A program made the position numbers and the translations under genes. Below the pieces are notes generated by a model. The model searched no databases and was not told the DNA's origin. It worked only from the letters and a program-made list of their open reading frames with translations. A stretch of DNA of 64,000 bases from Acidovorax sp. Leaf78 (GTDB lineage: Bacteria; Pseudomonadota; Gammaproteobacteria; Burkholderiales; Burkholderiaceae_C), in the NCBI RefSeq assembly GCF_001422735.1, contig NZ_LMLZ01000021.1:124227-188226 (forward strand), read 5' to 3'. Below are positions 18,613 to 28,437 of the stretch, piece by piece (position 1 is the stretch's first letter; each line of letters begins with the position of its first letter).

Positions 18613-20259
18613 ATGCCTTCACTCACCCTGCACCGCAAAGCCTTTCTGGCCCTGGCCGCCTTGCTGGTGGCCTTGCTGCTGATCTTTGCGGGGTTTTCGC
18701 GGCTGGGGCTGCAGCGCGGGCTGGGGCCGTATGTGGCGGAGATCGAACTCGCCCGCATGGACTGGCTGGCCGAGCGCTTGCAGGCCCACTACACCCAGGT
18801 GGGCGGGTGGGACACGCTGCGCAACCAGCCCAGCCTGTGGGGACGCCTCAGCCACCCCGGCGGCGGCCAGCGCAGGCCGGGCGGCACCGGCGGCGAGGGC
18901 TTCAGCGCCCCGCCCTCCTGGGGCAACCCGCCGCCTGGCAATGCGACACCGCCAGGCACCAATGCTGCCCCGGCAGACCGCGCATCTCCAGACAACGGCC
19001 GCCCACAGCCGCCGCCAGACGGCTATCCACCGCCTGACGGCCCACCACCCGGCCAGCCAGGCACGGCCGGCATGGGCGCGTCGACCGACGGCCGCCCGCC
19101 CCTGCCTCCGCAGCGCCACCCTGACGACCTCTACCCTCGCCTGGGCCTGGTCGACGCACAGGACCAGCTGATCGCAGGCACCGCACCACAGCCCGGCGGC
19201 GCCCGCCTGGCCTTGCGGGGTGCCAACGGCGCGACCATCGGACACCTGGTGCTGGCGCCTCCCCAGGGCGTGCGCAGCGAGGCGGACCAGGCCTTTCTGG
19301 CGCAGCAGCTGGGCTTTGTGGTGTGGACGGGCCTCGCCGGCCTGGTGCTGGCGCTGCTGCTGTCCGGCTGGCTGGCACGGCGCTGGCTGGCACCGGTCGA
19401 TGCCCTGGCCAGCGGCGCCCGCGATATTGCACAGGGCCATCTCCACACCCGCGTACCCGTGCACGGCAACGACGAAATGGCCCAACTGGCCCGTACCTTC
19501 AACACCATGGCAGAGCAGCTCGGGAGCATCGAGGCATCGCGCCGCCAGTGGCTGGGCGATGTGGCCCACGAGCTGCGCACGCCCCTGGCAGCGATGCGCG
19601 CAGAGATCGAGGCCGTGCAGGACGGCGTGCGCACCTTCGACGACAAGACCGCGCTGCGCCTGCACCGACAGGTGATGCGCCTTATCCAGCTGGTGGGCGA
19701 CCTGCGCGCCAGCCTGGATGCCGCGGGCAGCAGCGCGCCGTCGGCCCAGGTGCCGGTGCACCCACTGTCGCTGCTGGCCGAGGCGTTGGCCTCGATGCGC
19801 CCGCGCCTGGCGCAGGCCCGCATCAGCGTGCACACCACGGGCCTCGACGCCCTGGCCACGCAGTCACCTGCGCCCCTGGTGCATGGTGATGCGCAGCAAC
19901 TGCACCAGGTGTTCATGAACCTGCTGGAGAACAGCCTGCGCTACACCGACGCGGGCGGAGCGCTGCGCATTGCCGCGCTGGAGGTGCAGTCCGCAGGCGG
20001 CGCCCCGATGCTGCGGGTACAACTGGACGACAGCGCTCCCGGTGTGGCCGCGCACGAGCTGCCCCGCATCTTTGAGCGCCTGTACCGCGCCGACACTTCG
20101 CGCAATCGTGACCACGGCGGCTCGGGCCTGGGCCTGGCGATTTGCCGCGCCATCGTGTTGGCGCACGGCGGCACCCTGACGGCCGAGGCGTCGCCCCTGG
20201 GCGGCCTGCGCATCACGCTGGACCTGCCCCTGCTGGACAACTCCCCATCCACCCCGTGA
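18613..20259 (+). CDS. sensor histidine kinase, BaeS-like, with Pro-rich periplasmic domain
   Basis: A 548-residue inner-membrane kinase. A first membrane helix (about 8-28) is followed by a periplasmic region with an unusual Pro/Gly-rich stretch (about 78-170). The second membrane helix is near 236-258, followed by HAMP, HisKA (H-box VAHELRTPLAAM), then N-box NLLENSLRYTD and G-boxes DDSAPGVA and GGSGLGLAI. The second Gly motif of the usual DNGPG reads DSAPG here. It is co-transcribed with a response regulator whose ATG is 1 bp past its stop. The signal is unknown; BaeS homologues sense envelope stress. Confidence 0.9.
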   Translation: MPSLTLHRKAFLALAALLVALLLIFAGFSRLGLQRGLGPYVAEIELARMDWLAERLQAHYTQVGGWDTLRNQPSLWGRLSHPGGGQRRPGGTGGEGFSAPPSWGNPPPGNATPPGTNAAPADRASPDNGRPQPPPDGYPPPDGPPPGQPGTAGMGASTDGRPPLPPQRHPDDLYPRLGLVDAQDQLIAGTAPQPGGARLALRGANGATIGHLVLAPPQGVRSEADQAFLAQQLGFVVWTGLAGLVLALLLSGWLARRWLAPVDALASGARDIAQGHLHTRVPVHGNDEMAQLARTFNTMAEQLGSIEASRRQWLGDVAHELRTPLAAMRAEIEAVQDGVRTFDDKTALRLHRQVMRLIQLVGDLRASLDAAGSSAPSAQVPVHPLSLLAEALASMRPRLAQARISVHTTGLDALATQSPAPLVHGDAQQLHQVFMNLLENSLRYTDAGGALRIAALEVQSAGGAPMLRVQLDDSAPGVAAHELPRIFERLYRADTSRNRDHGGSGLGLAICRAIVLAHGGTLTAEASPLGGLRITLDLPLLDNSPSTP

Positions 20260-20260
20260 C

Positions 20261-20965
20261 ATGACCCACCGCATCCTCGTCGTCGAAGACGAACCCGACA
20301 TCGCCGCCATCGTGGTCGACTACCTGCGCCACGCGGGCTACGCCGTCGAGCACCACGCCGACGGCCGCACGGCGCTGGCCAGCATGCTGGCGGCGCCGCC
20401 CGCGCTGACTCTGCTGGACATCATGCTGCCCGGCATGGATGGCCTGGAGGTGCTGCGCCAGGCCCGCCGCCACACACAGCACCCCATCATCATGCTGACC
20501 GCCCGCGTGGAAGAGGTGGACCGCCTCATCGGCCTGGACCTGGGCGCCGACGACTACATCTGCAAGCCGTTCTCGCCGCGCGAGGTGGTGGCCCGCGCCA
20601 AGGCCGTGCTGCGCCGCGCCGCGGCCACGCCGCCGCCGCCGGGCACCACCACCACCGTGGCGGCGCTGGTACTCGACGAGCTGCACTGGCAGGCCACGCT
20701 GCACGGCACGCCGCTGGGCCTCACGCGGCGGGAGTTTCTGCTTCTGCAGGTGCTGGCCCGCCACCGCGGGCGCATCTTCTCGCGCGCGCAGCTGCTGGAC
20801 CAGGCGTACGACGACACGCTCGATGTGAACGAGCGCGCCATCGACAGCCACATCAAGAACCTGCGCAAGAAGCTCAAGGCCGCCAGCGCCGACGGCAGCG
20901 ACTGGATTCGCTCGGTGTACGGCGTGGGCTTTGCGCTGGACCCGAGCGCGACTGCGGGTGACTGA
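20261..20965 (+). CDS. OmpR family response regulator, BaeR-like
   Basis: A 234-residue DNA-binding response regulator and partner of the kinase just upstream. The receiver domain (1-120) has the acidic pair EDE near the N-terminus, the phospho-acceptor Asp in LLDIMLPGMDG, Thr in MLTARVEE and Lys in DDYICKPFSP. The C-terminal winged helix (about 135-230) has LTRREFLLLQVLARH, RAIDSHIKNLRKKL and IRSVYGVGFAL. Start ATG at 20261, 1 bp after the kinase stop, so translational coupling is likely. Targets may include the small secreted gene upstream. Confidence 0.92.
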   Translation: MTHRILVVEDEPDIAAIVVDYLRHAGYAVEHHADGRTALASMLAAPPALTLLDIMLPGMDGLEVLRQARRHTQHPIIMLTARVEEVDRLIGLDLGADDYICKPFSPREVVARAKAVLRRAAATPPPPGTTTTVAALVLDELHWQATLHGTPLGLTRREFLLLQVLARHRGRIFSRAQLLDQAYDDTLDVNERAIDSHIKNLRKKLKAASADGSDWIRSVYGVGFALDPSATAGD

Positions 20966-21083
20966 CAGGACGCGCAGCAGGACGCACAGGCAGCGGCATG
21001 CAGGCAGGAGCGCCCGCGCAGGGGCTGCTTGTACAGACCCGCCAACACCGCACGCATCTCATCGACGCTGCCGCATCCCCGTT

Positions 21084-21140
21084 TGCTATCAATTAAATAG
21101 CTGGCAGCGCCCGCCCATCAAGCGATAGGGCCATTTTTTA
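21084..21140 (-). repeat. dispersed ~60 bp repeat, family A copy 1
   Basis: Contains the hairpin GCTAT-CAATTAA-ATAGC followed by a GCGC-type core and ends in a T-run (CCATTTTTTA). It matches the copies at 31324, 43466 and 47496 when read on the minus strand. It lies between the response regulator and topoisomerase genes. Confidence 0.7.
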
Positions 21141-21271
21141 TTCGAATGGATGGCTCCATCAGCCACGAGTCCGGCCGATGTCTCACTTTGCCGCACGCAG
21201 CGCACCTACACCGCCGCAGACCAGGCACGGGTTTGATCGGGCCACATTGGTCCATCCTCCATACCGCCCCG

Positions 21272-22483
21272 ATGCCCGCTACATCCTCTTCGACCCGCGC
21301 ATCTGCGCCCCCCAAAACCACAACCCCCCGCCCGCCCAGGCTGCCCGGGGGCCTGGTGTACGTCACGCCCGACATGCCCGGTCTGTCGCGTGTGCCCAGC
21401 GGCGAAAAGGCGTTTCGTTACCGCCAGCCAGACGGGCAGTGGCTCAAGGACGCGGAAGAGATCGCCCGTATCCAGCGCCTGGCCATCCCGCCGGCGTACA
21501 CCGACGTGTGGATTTGCCCGCGGCCCAACGGCCACCTGCAGGCCACCGGGCTCGACGCGCGCGGACGGCGCCAGTACCGCTACCACGCGCAGTGGCGCGC
21601 GCAGCGCGACGAGGGCAAGTTCGAGCACATGCAGGCCTTCGGGCGTGCGCTGCCGCGCATCCGCGCCCGCGTGGCACGCGACCTGGCCGCGCACCGCAGC
21701 GGCCAGCCGCTGTCGCGCACGCTGGTACTGGCCACACTGGTGCGCCTGCTGGACACCACCTATCTGCGCGTGGGCAATGAGGAATACGCCGCCACCAACA
21801 AATCGTACGGCCTGACCACGCTGCGCACGCGGCATGTGCAGGTCAAAGGCAGCCAGCTGACGCTGCGGTTTCGCGGCAAGAGCGGCGTGCAGCAGGAGGC
21901 CGAACTCAGCGACCCCCGTGTGGCCCGCGTGGTGCGGCACTGCCAGCAGTTGCCGGGGCAGGAACTCTTCCAGTACGAAGATGAGGACGGCACCCCGCGC
22001 ACCGTGGGCTCGGGCGACGTGAACGACTACCTGCGCGAGATCACGCACGGCGCGTCCGACACCGACGGCGATCACTTCACCGCGAAGGACTTTCGCACCT
22101 GGCACGGCACCACGCAGGCGCTGGAGCTGACGCGCCTGGCGTGCACACAGGCCGACGCCGCAGACCCCACCGACAAGAGCGTGCGCTACACCGCCAAGAC
22201 CATCCTCGCCGAGGTGGCGCGCCAGCTGGGCAACACGCCCGCCGTGTGCAAGAAGTCGTACGTGCATCCCGCGGTGCTGGAGCTGGGCTCGCGCCTGGCA
22301 TCCGACGCCGGGCCCGGCATGCAGGACGTGTGGGACCGCATCGGCGGCAGCGCGTCGCCACGCGGCCTGAGCGCGGCAGAGCGCCGCTTGCTGGCTTTCT
22401 TGCGCAAACCGCGCAAGACACCCAAGACGCCGAAAGCCTCCAAAGCCGGCAAGGTACAGGTGCGCGCACAAGCCAAGGCATAG
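21272..22483 (+). CDS. DNA topoisomerase IB
   Basis: A poxvirus-like bacterial type IB topoisomerase of 403 residues that relaxes supercoils through a 3'-phosphotyrosine link. Catalytic features are visible: the Arg-containing VRLLDTTYLRVGNEEYA, the segment NKSYGLTTLRTRHV, the pentad Arg/His region KDFRTWHGT, and the nucleophile Tyr330 in KKSYVHPAVLE. The C-terminal tail is Lys-rich (KPRKTPKTPKASK). The start at 21272 (MPATSSSTRAS) is chosen because the N-terminal domain starts near GLVYVTPDMPG; earlier Mets add unrelated residues. It appears to be a single gene. Confidence 0.92.
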   Translation: MPATSSSTRASAPPKTTTPRPPRLPGGLVYVTPDMPGLSRVPSGEKAFRYRQPDGQWLKDAEEIARIQRLAIPPAYTDVWICPRPNGHLQATGLDARGRRQYRYHAQWRAQRDEGKFEHMQAFGRALPRIRARVARDLAAHRSGQPLSRTLVLATLVRLLDTTYLRVGNEEYAATNKSYGLTTLRTRHVQVKGSQLTLRFRGKSGVQQEAELSDPRVARVVRHCQQLPGQELFQYEDEDGTPRTVGSGDVNDYLREITHGASDTDGDHFTAKDFRTWHGTTQALELTRLACTQADAADPTDKSVRYTAKTILAEVARQLGNTPAVCKKSYVHPAVLELGSRLASDAGPGMQDVWDRIGGSASPRGLSAAERRLLAFLRKPRKTPKTPKASKAGKVQVRAQAKA

Positions 22484-22666
22484 GTGACACGCGGGAGGCA
22501 GGCACGCAGGCAATTTTCGGCACCAGGCCACGGGGTGTCGCGCAGGTGCCGCGCGCCCCCTGATGCCGCAAGCCGCATCGCTAAACTGCGAAGCTGCGCT
22601 TTTCTCCACCGCCCTTCAGCCCGGCCCTGCGCACAGGCCGGCTCCGTTCATCTGCAGCCTGCCGCC

Positions 22667-23458
22667 ATGTCCACAGACACGCTTTCCACGCCAGAGTCCG
22701 CGAATCTCCTGGCCGACCGCCACCAGCAACGCCCCTTCCTGAGCCTGCCCGAACGCGAAGCCATCAACCGCGGCCGCTGGTTCGCCGCGCTCACGCCATC
22801 GCTGCGGCACGACATCTTTCGGCTGGGCCGCGTCACACGCTACACCCACGGCCAGATGATCGTAGAGCAAGGCGACCTGGCGCAGGACTGGTTTGCGTGC
22901 GCGAGCGGCGCCATCCGGTTTCGGCGCACGACGCCGTCGGGCAAGCAGGTGACGCTGGCCTATGTGGAGCCCGGAATCTGGGTGGGCGAGGCCGAGGTGC
23001 TGCACCGCGGCCCCAACACCTACGACGCGCACGCCCATGGCCCCACCACGGTGCTGAGCGTGGCCGAGGGCGTCTTCCGCCAGTTGCTGCGCGAACATTC
23101 GGAGTTCGGCGAGGCGCTGCTCACGCTGCAGGCGCGCCGCATGCGCTACCTGTACTGGATGATGGAAGACATGGCCACCCTGCCCCTGCGCGCGCGGCTG
23201 GCCAAGCAGCTGATGCACGTGCTGCGCCGCTTTGGCGAGCGCGCCGCCGTGCCCGGCCAGCGCGGCGCCATCGGGCTGTCGCTGGTGCAGGACGAGCTGG
23301 CGCAGCTGCTGGGCGGTTCACGCCAACGCATCAATGTAGAGCTCAAGTGGATGGAGCGCGAAGGCATCATCGGCATCCACCAGCGCAGCATCGTGGTCTA
23401 CCAGCAGGAGCAGCTCGAAGCGCTGGCGCAGCAGGAAGCGTCGCAGCACGGTGACTGA
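22667..23458 (+). CDS. Crp/Fnr family transcriptional regulator
   Basis: A 263-residue regulator with a cyclic-nucleotide-like sensor domain (about 40-155; GQMIVEQGDLAQDWF, VEPGIWVGEAEVL) and a C-terminal winged helix (about 170-245; LVQDELAQLLGGSRQRINVELKWMEREG). There are no Fnr-type N-terminal cysteines, so it is not an Fe-S oxygen sensor. The start MSTDTLSTPES at 22667 follows a clear gap after topoisomerase IB. Effector and targets are unknown. fumC is convergent, 104 bp away. Confidence 0.88.
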   Translation: MSTDTLSTPESANLLADRHQQRPFLSLPEREAINRGRWFAALTPSLRHDIFRLGRVTRYTHGQMIVEQGDLAQDWFACASGAIRFRRTTPSGKQVTLAYVEPGIWVGEAEVLHRGPNTYDAHAHGPTTVLSVAEGVFRQLLREHSEFGEALLTLQARRMRYLYWMMEDMATLPLRARLAKQLMHVLRRFGERAAVPGQRGAIGLSLVQDELAQLLGGSRQRINVELKWMEREGIIGIHQRSIVVYQQEQLEALAQQEASQHGD

Positions 23459-23562
23459 CGGTCACGGCACTGCACGAACGCAGGACTGGCGAGGATGACG
23501 GATATCGGGCCAACAGTGTGCGGCCCCGATACTCTGGCGCTTGTTGCGCCCCCGGCCTGCGA

Positions 23563-24948
23563 TCAACGCCCGACCATGTGGCCCGGCACCACCCACTGGT
23601 CGAACTGCTCGCCCGTGACGTGGCCCGAGGCCACAGCCGCTTCGCGCAGGCTCGTGCCTTCCTTGTGCGCCTTCTTGGCAATATAGGCCGCCTTGTCGTA
23701 GCCGATGTGGGTGTTGAGCGCGGTCACCAGCATGAGCGAGCGGTCCACCAGCTCGGTGATGCGCTCGCGGTTGGGCTCGATGCCCACGGCGCACTGGTCG
23801 TTGAAGCTCACCATGCCGTCGGCCAGCAGGCGCACGCTCTGCAGGAAGTTGTGGGCCACCATGGGGCGGAAGACGTTGAGCTCGAAGTTGCCCGAGGCAC
23901 CGCCGAAGTTGATGGCCACGTCGTTGCCGAACACCTGGGCAGCCAGCATGGTCACCGCCTCGCTCTGCGTAGGGTTGACCTTGCCGGGCATGATGGACGA
24001 GCCAGGCTCGTTCTCGGGGATGCTCAGCTCGCCGATGCCGCTGCGCGGGCCGCTGGCCAGCCAGCGCACGTCGTTGGCGATCTTCATCATGCTGGCCGCC
24101 AGCGTCTTGAGCGCGCCGTGGGCGTGCACCAGGCCGTCCACCGAGGCCAGGGCCTCGAACTTGTTGGGCGCGGTGACGAAGGGAAGGCCCGTGAGGCGCG
24201 CCAACTCTGCGGCGGACTGCTCGGCATAGCCCTTGGGCGCATTCAGGCCCGTGCCCACCGCCGTGCCGCCCAGCGCCAGTTCATACAGGTGGGGGAGCGC
24301 GGCGCGCACATGGCGCTCGCCATGGTCCAGCTGCGCCACGTAGCCCGAGAACTCCTGGCCCAGCGTGAGCGGGGTGGCATCCTGCAGATGGGTGCGGCCG
24401 ATCTTGACGATGCCATCGAAGTCCTGCGCCTTCTTCGCCAGCGTGGCGCGCAGCTTGGCGATGGCGGGCAGGAGCTTGTGCGTGAGGGCCTCCACCGCGG
24501 CCACGTGCATGGCGGTCGGGAACACGTCGTTGCTCGACTGGCTGCGGTTCACGTCGTCGTTGGGGTGGACCAGGCGGCTTTCGCCGCGCTCGCCGCCCAG
24601 GATCTCGCTGGCGCGGTTGGCCAGCACCTCGTTGACATTCATGTTGGTCTGCGTGCCCGAGCCCGTCTGCCACACCACCAGCGGGAACTCGCCCGCGTGC
24701 TGGCCGGCGATGACCTCATCGGCCGCAGCCACGATGGCGTCGGTCTTCTTGGCATCCTGCAGGCCCAGGGCCTGGTTGACCACGGCCGAAGCGCGCTTGA
24801 CCTGGGCCAGCGCCTTGATGATCTCGCGCGGCTGCTGCTCGCCCGAAATGTCGAAGTTCTGCAGCGAGCGCTGCGTCTGCGCGCCCCAGAGCTTGTCGGC
24901 AGGGACCTCGATAGGGCCAAAGGTGTCGCGTTCGGTACGGGAGGTCAT
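23563..24948 (-). CDS. fumC: class II fumarate hydratase
   Basis: An iron-independent fumarase: fumarate to L-malate in the TCA cycle. 461 residues, the usual length. The family signature [16 protein letters not shown] holds the catalytic loop Ser; [14 protein letters not shown] and [10 protein letters not shown] segments are also present. The start [21 protein letters not shown] at 24948 fits the family; the open frame upstream is noncoding. A Fur-box-like site lies about 150 bp upstream. An iron-sulfur class I fumarase is encoded about 3.5 kb away. Confidence 0.95.
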   Translation of the reverse strand: MTSRTERDTFGPIEVPADKLWGAQTQRSLQNFDISGEQQPREIIKALAQVKRASAVVNQALGLQDAKKTDAIVAAADEVIAGQHAGEFPLVVWQTGSGTQTNMNVNEVLANRASEILGGERGESRLVHPNDDVNRSQSSNDVFPTAMHVAAVEALTHKLLPAIAKLRATLAKKAQDFDGIVKIGRTHLQDATPLTLGQEFSGYVAQLDHGERHVRAALPHLYELALGGTAVGTGLNAPKGYAEQSAAELARLTGLPFVTAPNKFEALASVDGLVHAHGALKTLAASMMKIANDVRWLASGPRSGIGELSIPENEPGSSIMPGKVNPTQSEAVTMLAAQVFGNDVAINFGGASGNFELNVFRPMVAHNFLQSVRLLADGMVSFNDQCAVGIEPNRERITELVDRSLMLVTALNTHIGYDKAAYIAKKAHKEGTSLREAAVASGHVTGEQFDQWVVPGHMVGR

Positions 24949-25417
24949 GGGCAGCGGTTCTCCAAGAAAAAAACAGAAAGCGGGCGGGCAGACGGCGGGG
25001 CCCCGGCGAGGCCGCGATGGGGACCGGGGGGAGGGCTTGCGTCTGACGCCCAAGAGCAGCCGGAACACCGGCGCGCCCGGCAGCATAATGCAAAAACGAA
25101 CCATTCTCATTTGTTAGCCTGGATGGCCTGTGCACGAGCATGGCGCGGCCAGTGTGCGGCAAGCCCCGCCGCAGCGGGCAGCCGACCGCGCCGCCACCAC
25201 TGCTGGTGGGGGCATGGTCGGCGAACGGTCCCTTCAGCACCACCCAGCCCGCCAAGCCCCCACGCCAGCGCACCTTCGCACCGGTCTATACACTCCGACG
25301 TGCGCGACCGTGCCCTGCCCCCTGCATGGCGCTGCCGCTGCGTATCTGCCCTGGGCCCCTTGACGGCGCCGCGCGCCCGATGCACCCTGCCCACTCCATC
25401 ACAGCTTTCTTCGCACC
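24949..25417. other. divergent regulatory interval fumC / GGDEF-EAL gene
   Basis: 469 bp without a supported gene. It must hold the promoters for both divergent genes. The only recognised site is the Fur-box-like sequence near 25095, in a short AT-rich patch of otherwise GC-rich DNA. Confidence 0.5.
25095..25117 (-). promoter_or_regulatory. Fur-box-like site upstream of fumC
   Basis: On the minus strand the sequence reads CTAACAAATGAGAATGGTTC. The half TGAGAAT matches the Fur heptamer TGATAAT in six of seven positions; the other half is weaker. AATGAGAATGRTT is a familiar core of proteobacterial Fur boxes. It lies about 150 bp before fumC. Confidence 0.5.
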
Positions 25418-27580
25418 ATGAACACGTTCATGCCCTCCAGCTACAACCTGTTCGTGGTGGCCGCCTCCTTTGCCATTGCCATGCTGGCGTCTTACGTGAC
25501 GCTGGACCTGGCGCGCCGCGTGCGCACGGCACAGCGCCGCGTGGGGCTGGCCTGGTGGGCCGCAGGCTCCATCGTCATGGGCACGGGCATCTGGGCCATG
25601 CACTTTTTGGGCATGCAGGCGTTTCGGCTGCCCATCGAGATCGGCTTTGCCGGCGGCCCGACCCTGCTGTCGTGGCTGGCCGCCGTGGCCGCGTCGGCCA
25701 TGGCCCTGCAACTGGCCAGCCGCGAAAACTTTGGCCGTGTGCAACTGGCCATGGGTGCGCTGGTGATGGGCGCCGGCATCAGCGGCATGCACTACATCGG
25801 CATGGCGGCGATGGAGATGGCGCCGGGCATCGTGTGGGACCCGCTGCTGGTGGCGTTGTCGGTGCTGATCGCGGTGCTGGCATCGGCCACGGCCTTGCTG
25901 ATCTTCAAGCTGCTGCGCCGCGTGCAGCCCGGGCAGCGCCTGGCGTACCAGGTGGCCGCATCGTTCGTGATGGCGGTGGCCATCTGCGGCATGCACTACA
26001 CCGGCATGGCGGCGGCCAGCTTTGCCAAGGGTGCGGTGTGCCTGAGCGCGGGCCAGCTCGGCGGCCCGGGTCTTACGGCCATGGTGCTCATGGCCACGGG
26101 CATGCTGTTGGTGAGCACGCTGTTCACCTCCATCCTGGACGCGCGCCTGCAGGCCACGGCCGAGCGCCTGACGAAGTCGCTGACCGACAGCAACACCCGC
26201 CTGCAGGCCGCCAATGACGAGCTGCAAAAACGCGCTTTCGCCGATGCGCTGACCGGCCTGCCCAACCGGCTGCTGTTCGAGGACCGCTTGATCCATGCAC
26301 TCCTTCGGCTGGACCGCACCAACCACCACCGCGTGGAAGACCGCCTGGCGGTGCTGTTCGTGGACCTGGACGGCTTCAAGCCCATCAACGACTCGTTCGG
26401 CCACGCGGCGGGCGACGTGATCCTGCGCAGCGCGGCCGAGCGGCTGCAGCGCCAGGCGCGCGAGTCCGATACCGTGGCCCGTGTGGGCGGCGACGAATTT
26501 TTGATCCTGCTCGAAGACGTGACCGACGTGGCCGCCTGCGTGACCATGGCCAACCGGGTGCTCGCGGCCCTGTCGGAGCCGTTCGAGGTCTCGGGCAAGA
26601 AGGTGCAGATCGCGTGCTCCATCGGCATCGTGGTGCATCCCGACCATGGCGAGCGCGGCAAGCTGGTCGCCAATGCCGACGCAGCCATGTACGCGGCCAA
26701 GCGTGCCGGGGGCGGCTGCTATGCGCTGTTCGAGCCGCACATGGGCTCGGACGCATCCGAACAATTGGAGCTGCAAAACGACCTGCGCCAGGCCATCGAC
26801 CGCGGCCAGCTGGCCCTGCACTACCAGCCCAAAATCGACGGCACGCGTGGCCAGATCAGTGGGGTGGAAGCCCTGCTGCGCTGGAACCACCCCAAGCACG
26901 GCATGGTGAGCCCGCTGGTCTTCATCGCGCTGGCAGAGCGCTTCGGGCTGATCGGGCGGCTGGGCAACTGGGTGATCAACGAAGCCTGCCGCCAGACAGC
27001 CGAGTGGGCCGACAGCGGCCTGCGCATGCGGGTGGCCATCAACCTGTCGGTGCACCAGCTGCGCGAGGCCGGGCTGGCCGAGCGCATCGAGCAGGCCCTG
27101 CTGCGCCACGGGCTCGATGCCTCGCAGCTGCTGTGCGAGATCACCGAATCGGTGGCCATGGAGGACATCAAGGCCACGCAGCGCACCTTCGAGGGGCTGG
27201 CGCGCATCGGGGTGTTCCTGTCCATCGACGACTTCGGCACCGGGTATTCGAGCCTGAACTACCTGCGCCAGCTGCCGGCGCAGCAGCTCAAGATCGACCG
27301 GAGCTTCGTGAACGACCTGGAAAGCAGCGAAGACGCCCGCGCCGTGGTGGCTGCGGTGGTGAGCCTGGCGCATGCCCTGGGCCTGCGCGTTGTGGCCGAG
27401 GGGGTGGAGACCAGCGGCCAGCGCGACATTCTGCTGGGCATGGGCTGCGATGAACTGCAGGGCTTCTTCTACGCCCGCCCCATGCCGGCCAACATGCTGC
27501 TGGCATGGTCGCAGGGCGACAAGCCCGCAGGCAGCGCGGACTTCACGCCGTCCGTCATCGGGTCGCTGCCGGATCTCTGA
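25418..27580 (+). CDS. MHYT-GGDEF-EAL cyclic di-GMP protein
   Basis: A 720-residue inner-membrane protein of cyclic di-GMP metabolism. The N-terminal MHYT sensor domain (about 8-235) has seven helices with the motifs AMHFLGM, GMHYIGMAAM and GMHYTGMAAAS, thought to bind copper and sense O2, CO or NO. GGDEF (about 280-435) keeps the active-site signature GGDEF at 357-361 after VGR-type residues. EAL (about 455-705) keeps EAL at 484-486 and DDFGTGYSSLNYL. Both activities could be present; which one dominates cannot be told from sequence. The ATG at 25418 fits the first helix. Confidence 0.92.
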   Translation: MNTFMPSSYNLFVVAASFAIAMLASYVTLDLARRVRTAQRRVGLAWWAAGSIVMGTGIWAMHFLGMQAFRLPIEIGFAGGPTLLSWLAAVAASAMALQLASRENFGRVQLAMGALVMGAGISGMHYIGMAAMEMAPGIVWDPLLVALSVLIAVLASATALLIFKLLRRVQPGQRLAYQVAASFVMAVAICGMHYTGMAAASFAKGAVCLSAGQLGGPGLTAMVLMATGMLLVSTLFTSILDARLQATAERLTKSLTDSNTRLQAANDELQKRAFADALTGLPNRLLFEDRLIHALLRLDRTNHHRVEDRLAVLFVDLDGFKPINDSFGHAAGDVILRSAAERLQRQARESDTVARVGGDEFLILLEDVTDVAACVTMANRVLAALSEPFEVSGKKVQIACSIGIVVHPDHGERGKLVANADAAMYAAKRAGGGCYALFEPHMGSDASEQLELQNDLRQAIDRGQLALHYQPKIDGTRGQISGVEALLRWNHPKHGMVSPLVFIALAERFGLIGRLGNWVINEACRQTAEWADSGLRMRVAINLSVHQLREAGLAERIEQALLRHGLDASQLLCEITESVAMEDIKATQRTFEGLARIGVFLSIDDFGTGYSSLNYLRQLPAQQLKIDRSFVNDLESSEDARAVVAAVVSLAHALGLRVVAEGVETSGQRDILLGMGCDELQGFFYARPMPANMLLAWSQGDKPAGSADFTPSVIGSLPDL

Positions 27581-27761
27581 CCTGGCCCCTGCACTCTGAT
27601 CTGCAGGGGGCTCCGGCGAAGATGGACGACGCCCATGTCAGCGCCGCCTGACATGGCGCAGCGCGTGGCGCGCAGACGATGGAGTGATTGCGGTTCTCCC
27701 GCCCCGCAGCGTGGCCCCTCCGGCCCGTAGCGCCTCATCCATCCATCGATCGGAGCACACC

Positions 27762-28196
27762 ATGGCCACCAGCAGCCTTCTCGGCATCGACAGCGACAAC
27801 CTTCCGCCCGCCCACAGCGCGACCGGCATCGACAGTCTGGGCCCCAGCGATGCGTCCGACTCGGGCAGCGACAGCGCAGGTGCCTACAGCGCCGACTCCG
27901 ACAGCGACACCGACCGCTTCGGCACCGGTGAGCGCAGCAGCGTGAACCCCGGCACGGAGCCCACGGCCCGCGACATCCTGCCCGACCATGTGGAAACCAT
28001 GGCCACCGGCGGCCCCGGCGAAGACGACGCAGATCCCGATGACGGCATGGTCGGCGACGACGAGGGCCAGGACGTGGACACCGAGCGCAGCAACCGCGAG
28101 GCCGATGCCCCCTTGAGCGCGGACGACTTGCCCGGCGGCAACGACACCGATGACGCGGTCGAGGCCGACGAGGACGAGGCGAACGGCACTGCATAA
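27762..28196 (+). CDS. acidic low-complexity protein
   Basis: A 144-residue protein rich in Asp, Ser, Glu and Gly, with few hydrophobic or basic residues (SLGPSDASDSGSDSAG, EDDADPDDGMVGDDEGQD). There is no signal peptide or membrane helix. The start MATSSLLGIDSDNLPPAHS at 27762 follows CGGAG. The fixed N-terminal pattern LGIDSDNLPP and the LGPSDxSDSGSD stretch look familiar from Comamonadaceae proteins of unknown role. Likely disordered and possibly metal-binding; this is inference. A hairpin CCGGTGGC/GCCACCGG follows the stop. Confidence 0.65.
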   Translation: MATSSLLGIDSDNLPPAHSATGIDSLGPSDASDSGSDSAGAYSADSDSDTDRFGTGERSSVNPGTEPTARDILPDHVETMATGGPGEDDADPDDGMVGDDEGQDVDTERSNREADAPLSADDLPGGNDTDDAVEADEDEANGTA

Positions 28197-28437
28197 AGGC
28201 CCGTCCAACCCGGTGGCAAGGGCCACCGGTGGGCACCTGGGAGGGCCACTAAGGCCGAACACAGGTGCCGGCCTTTGGCCTCGCCTGGGACGCCTCGGGT
28301 GGGGGTCTGTCAAAATACGGTCCGCCTGCCTTCGGCAGTGCGGTCTGCGGCCCAGCGCTGGTTGCCAGGCGGCGCATGCGGGGGGTGGGAGAGGGACGCA
28401 TCAGCGTCCTCCATAAAAGACTCCCCCACGAACCGCC

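Noticed and set aside
23518..26217. An 899-codon plus-strand frame across fumC
   Set aside because: Antisense to fumC and then out of frame with the GGDEF-EAL gene; no conserved motifs.
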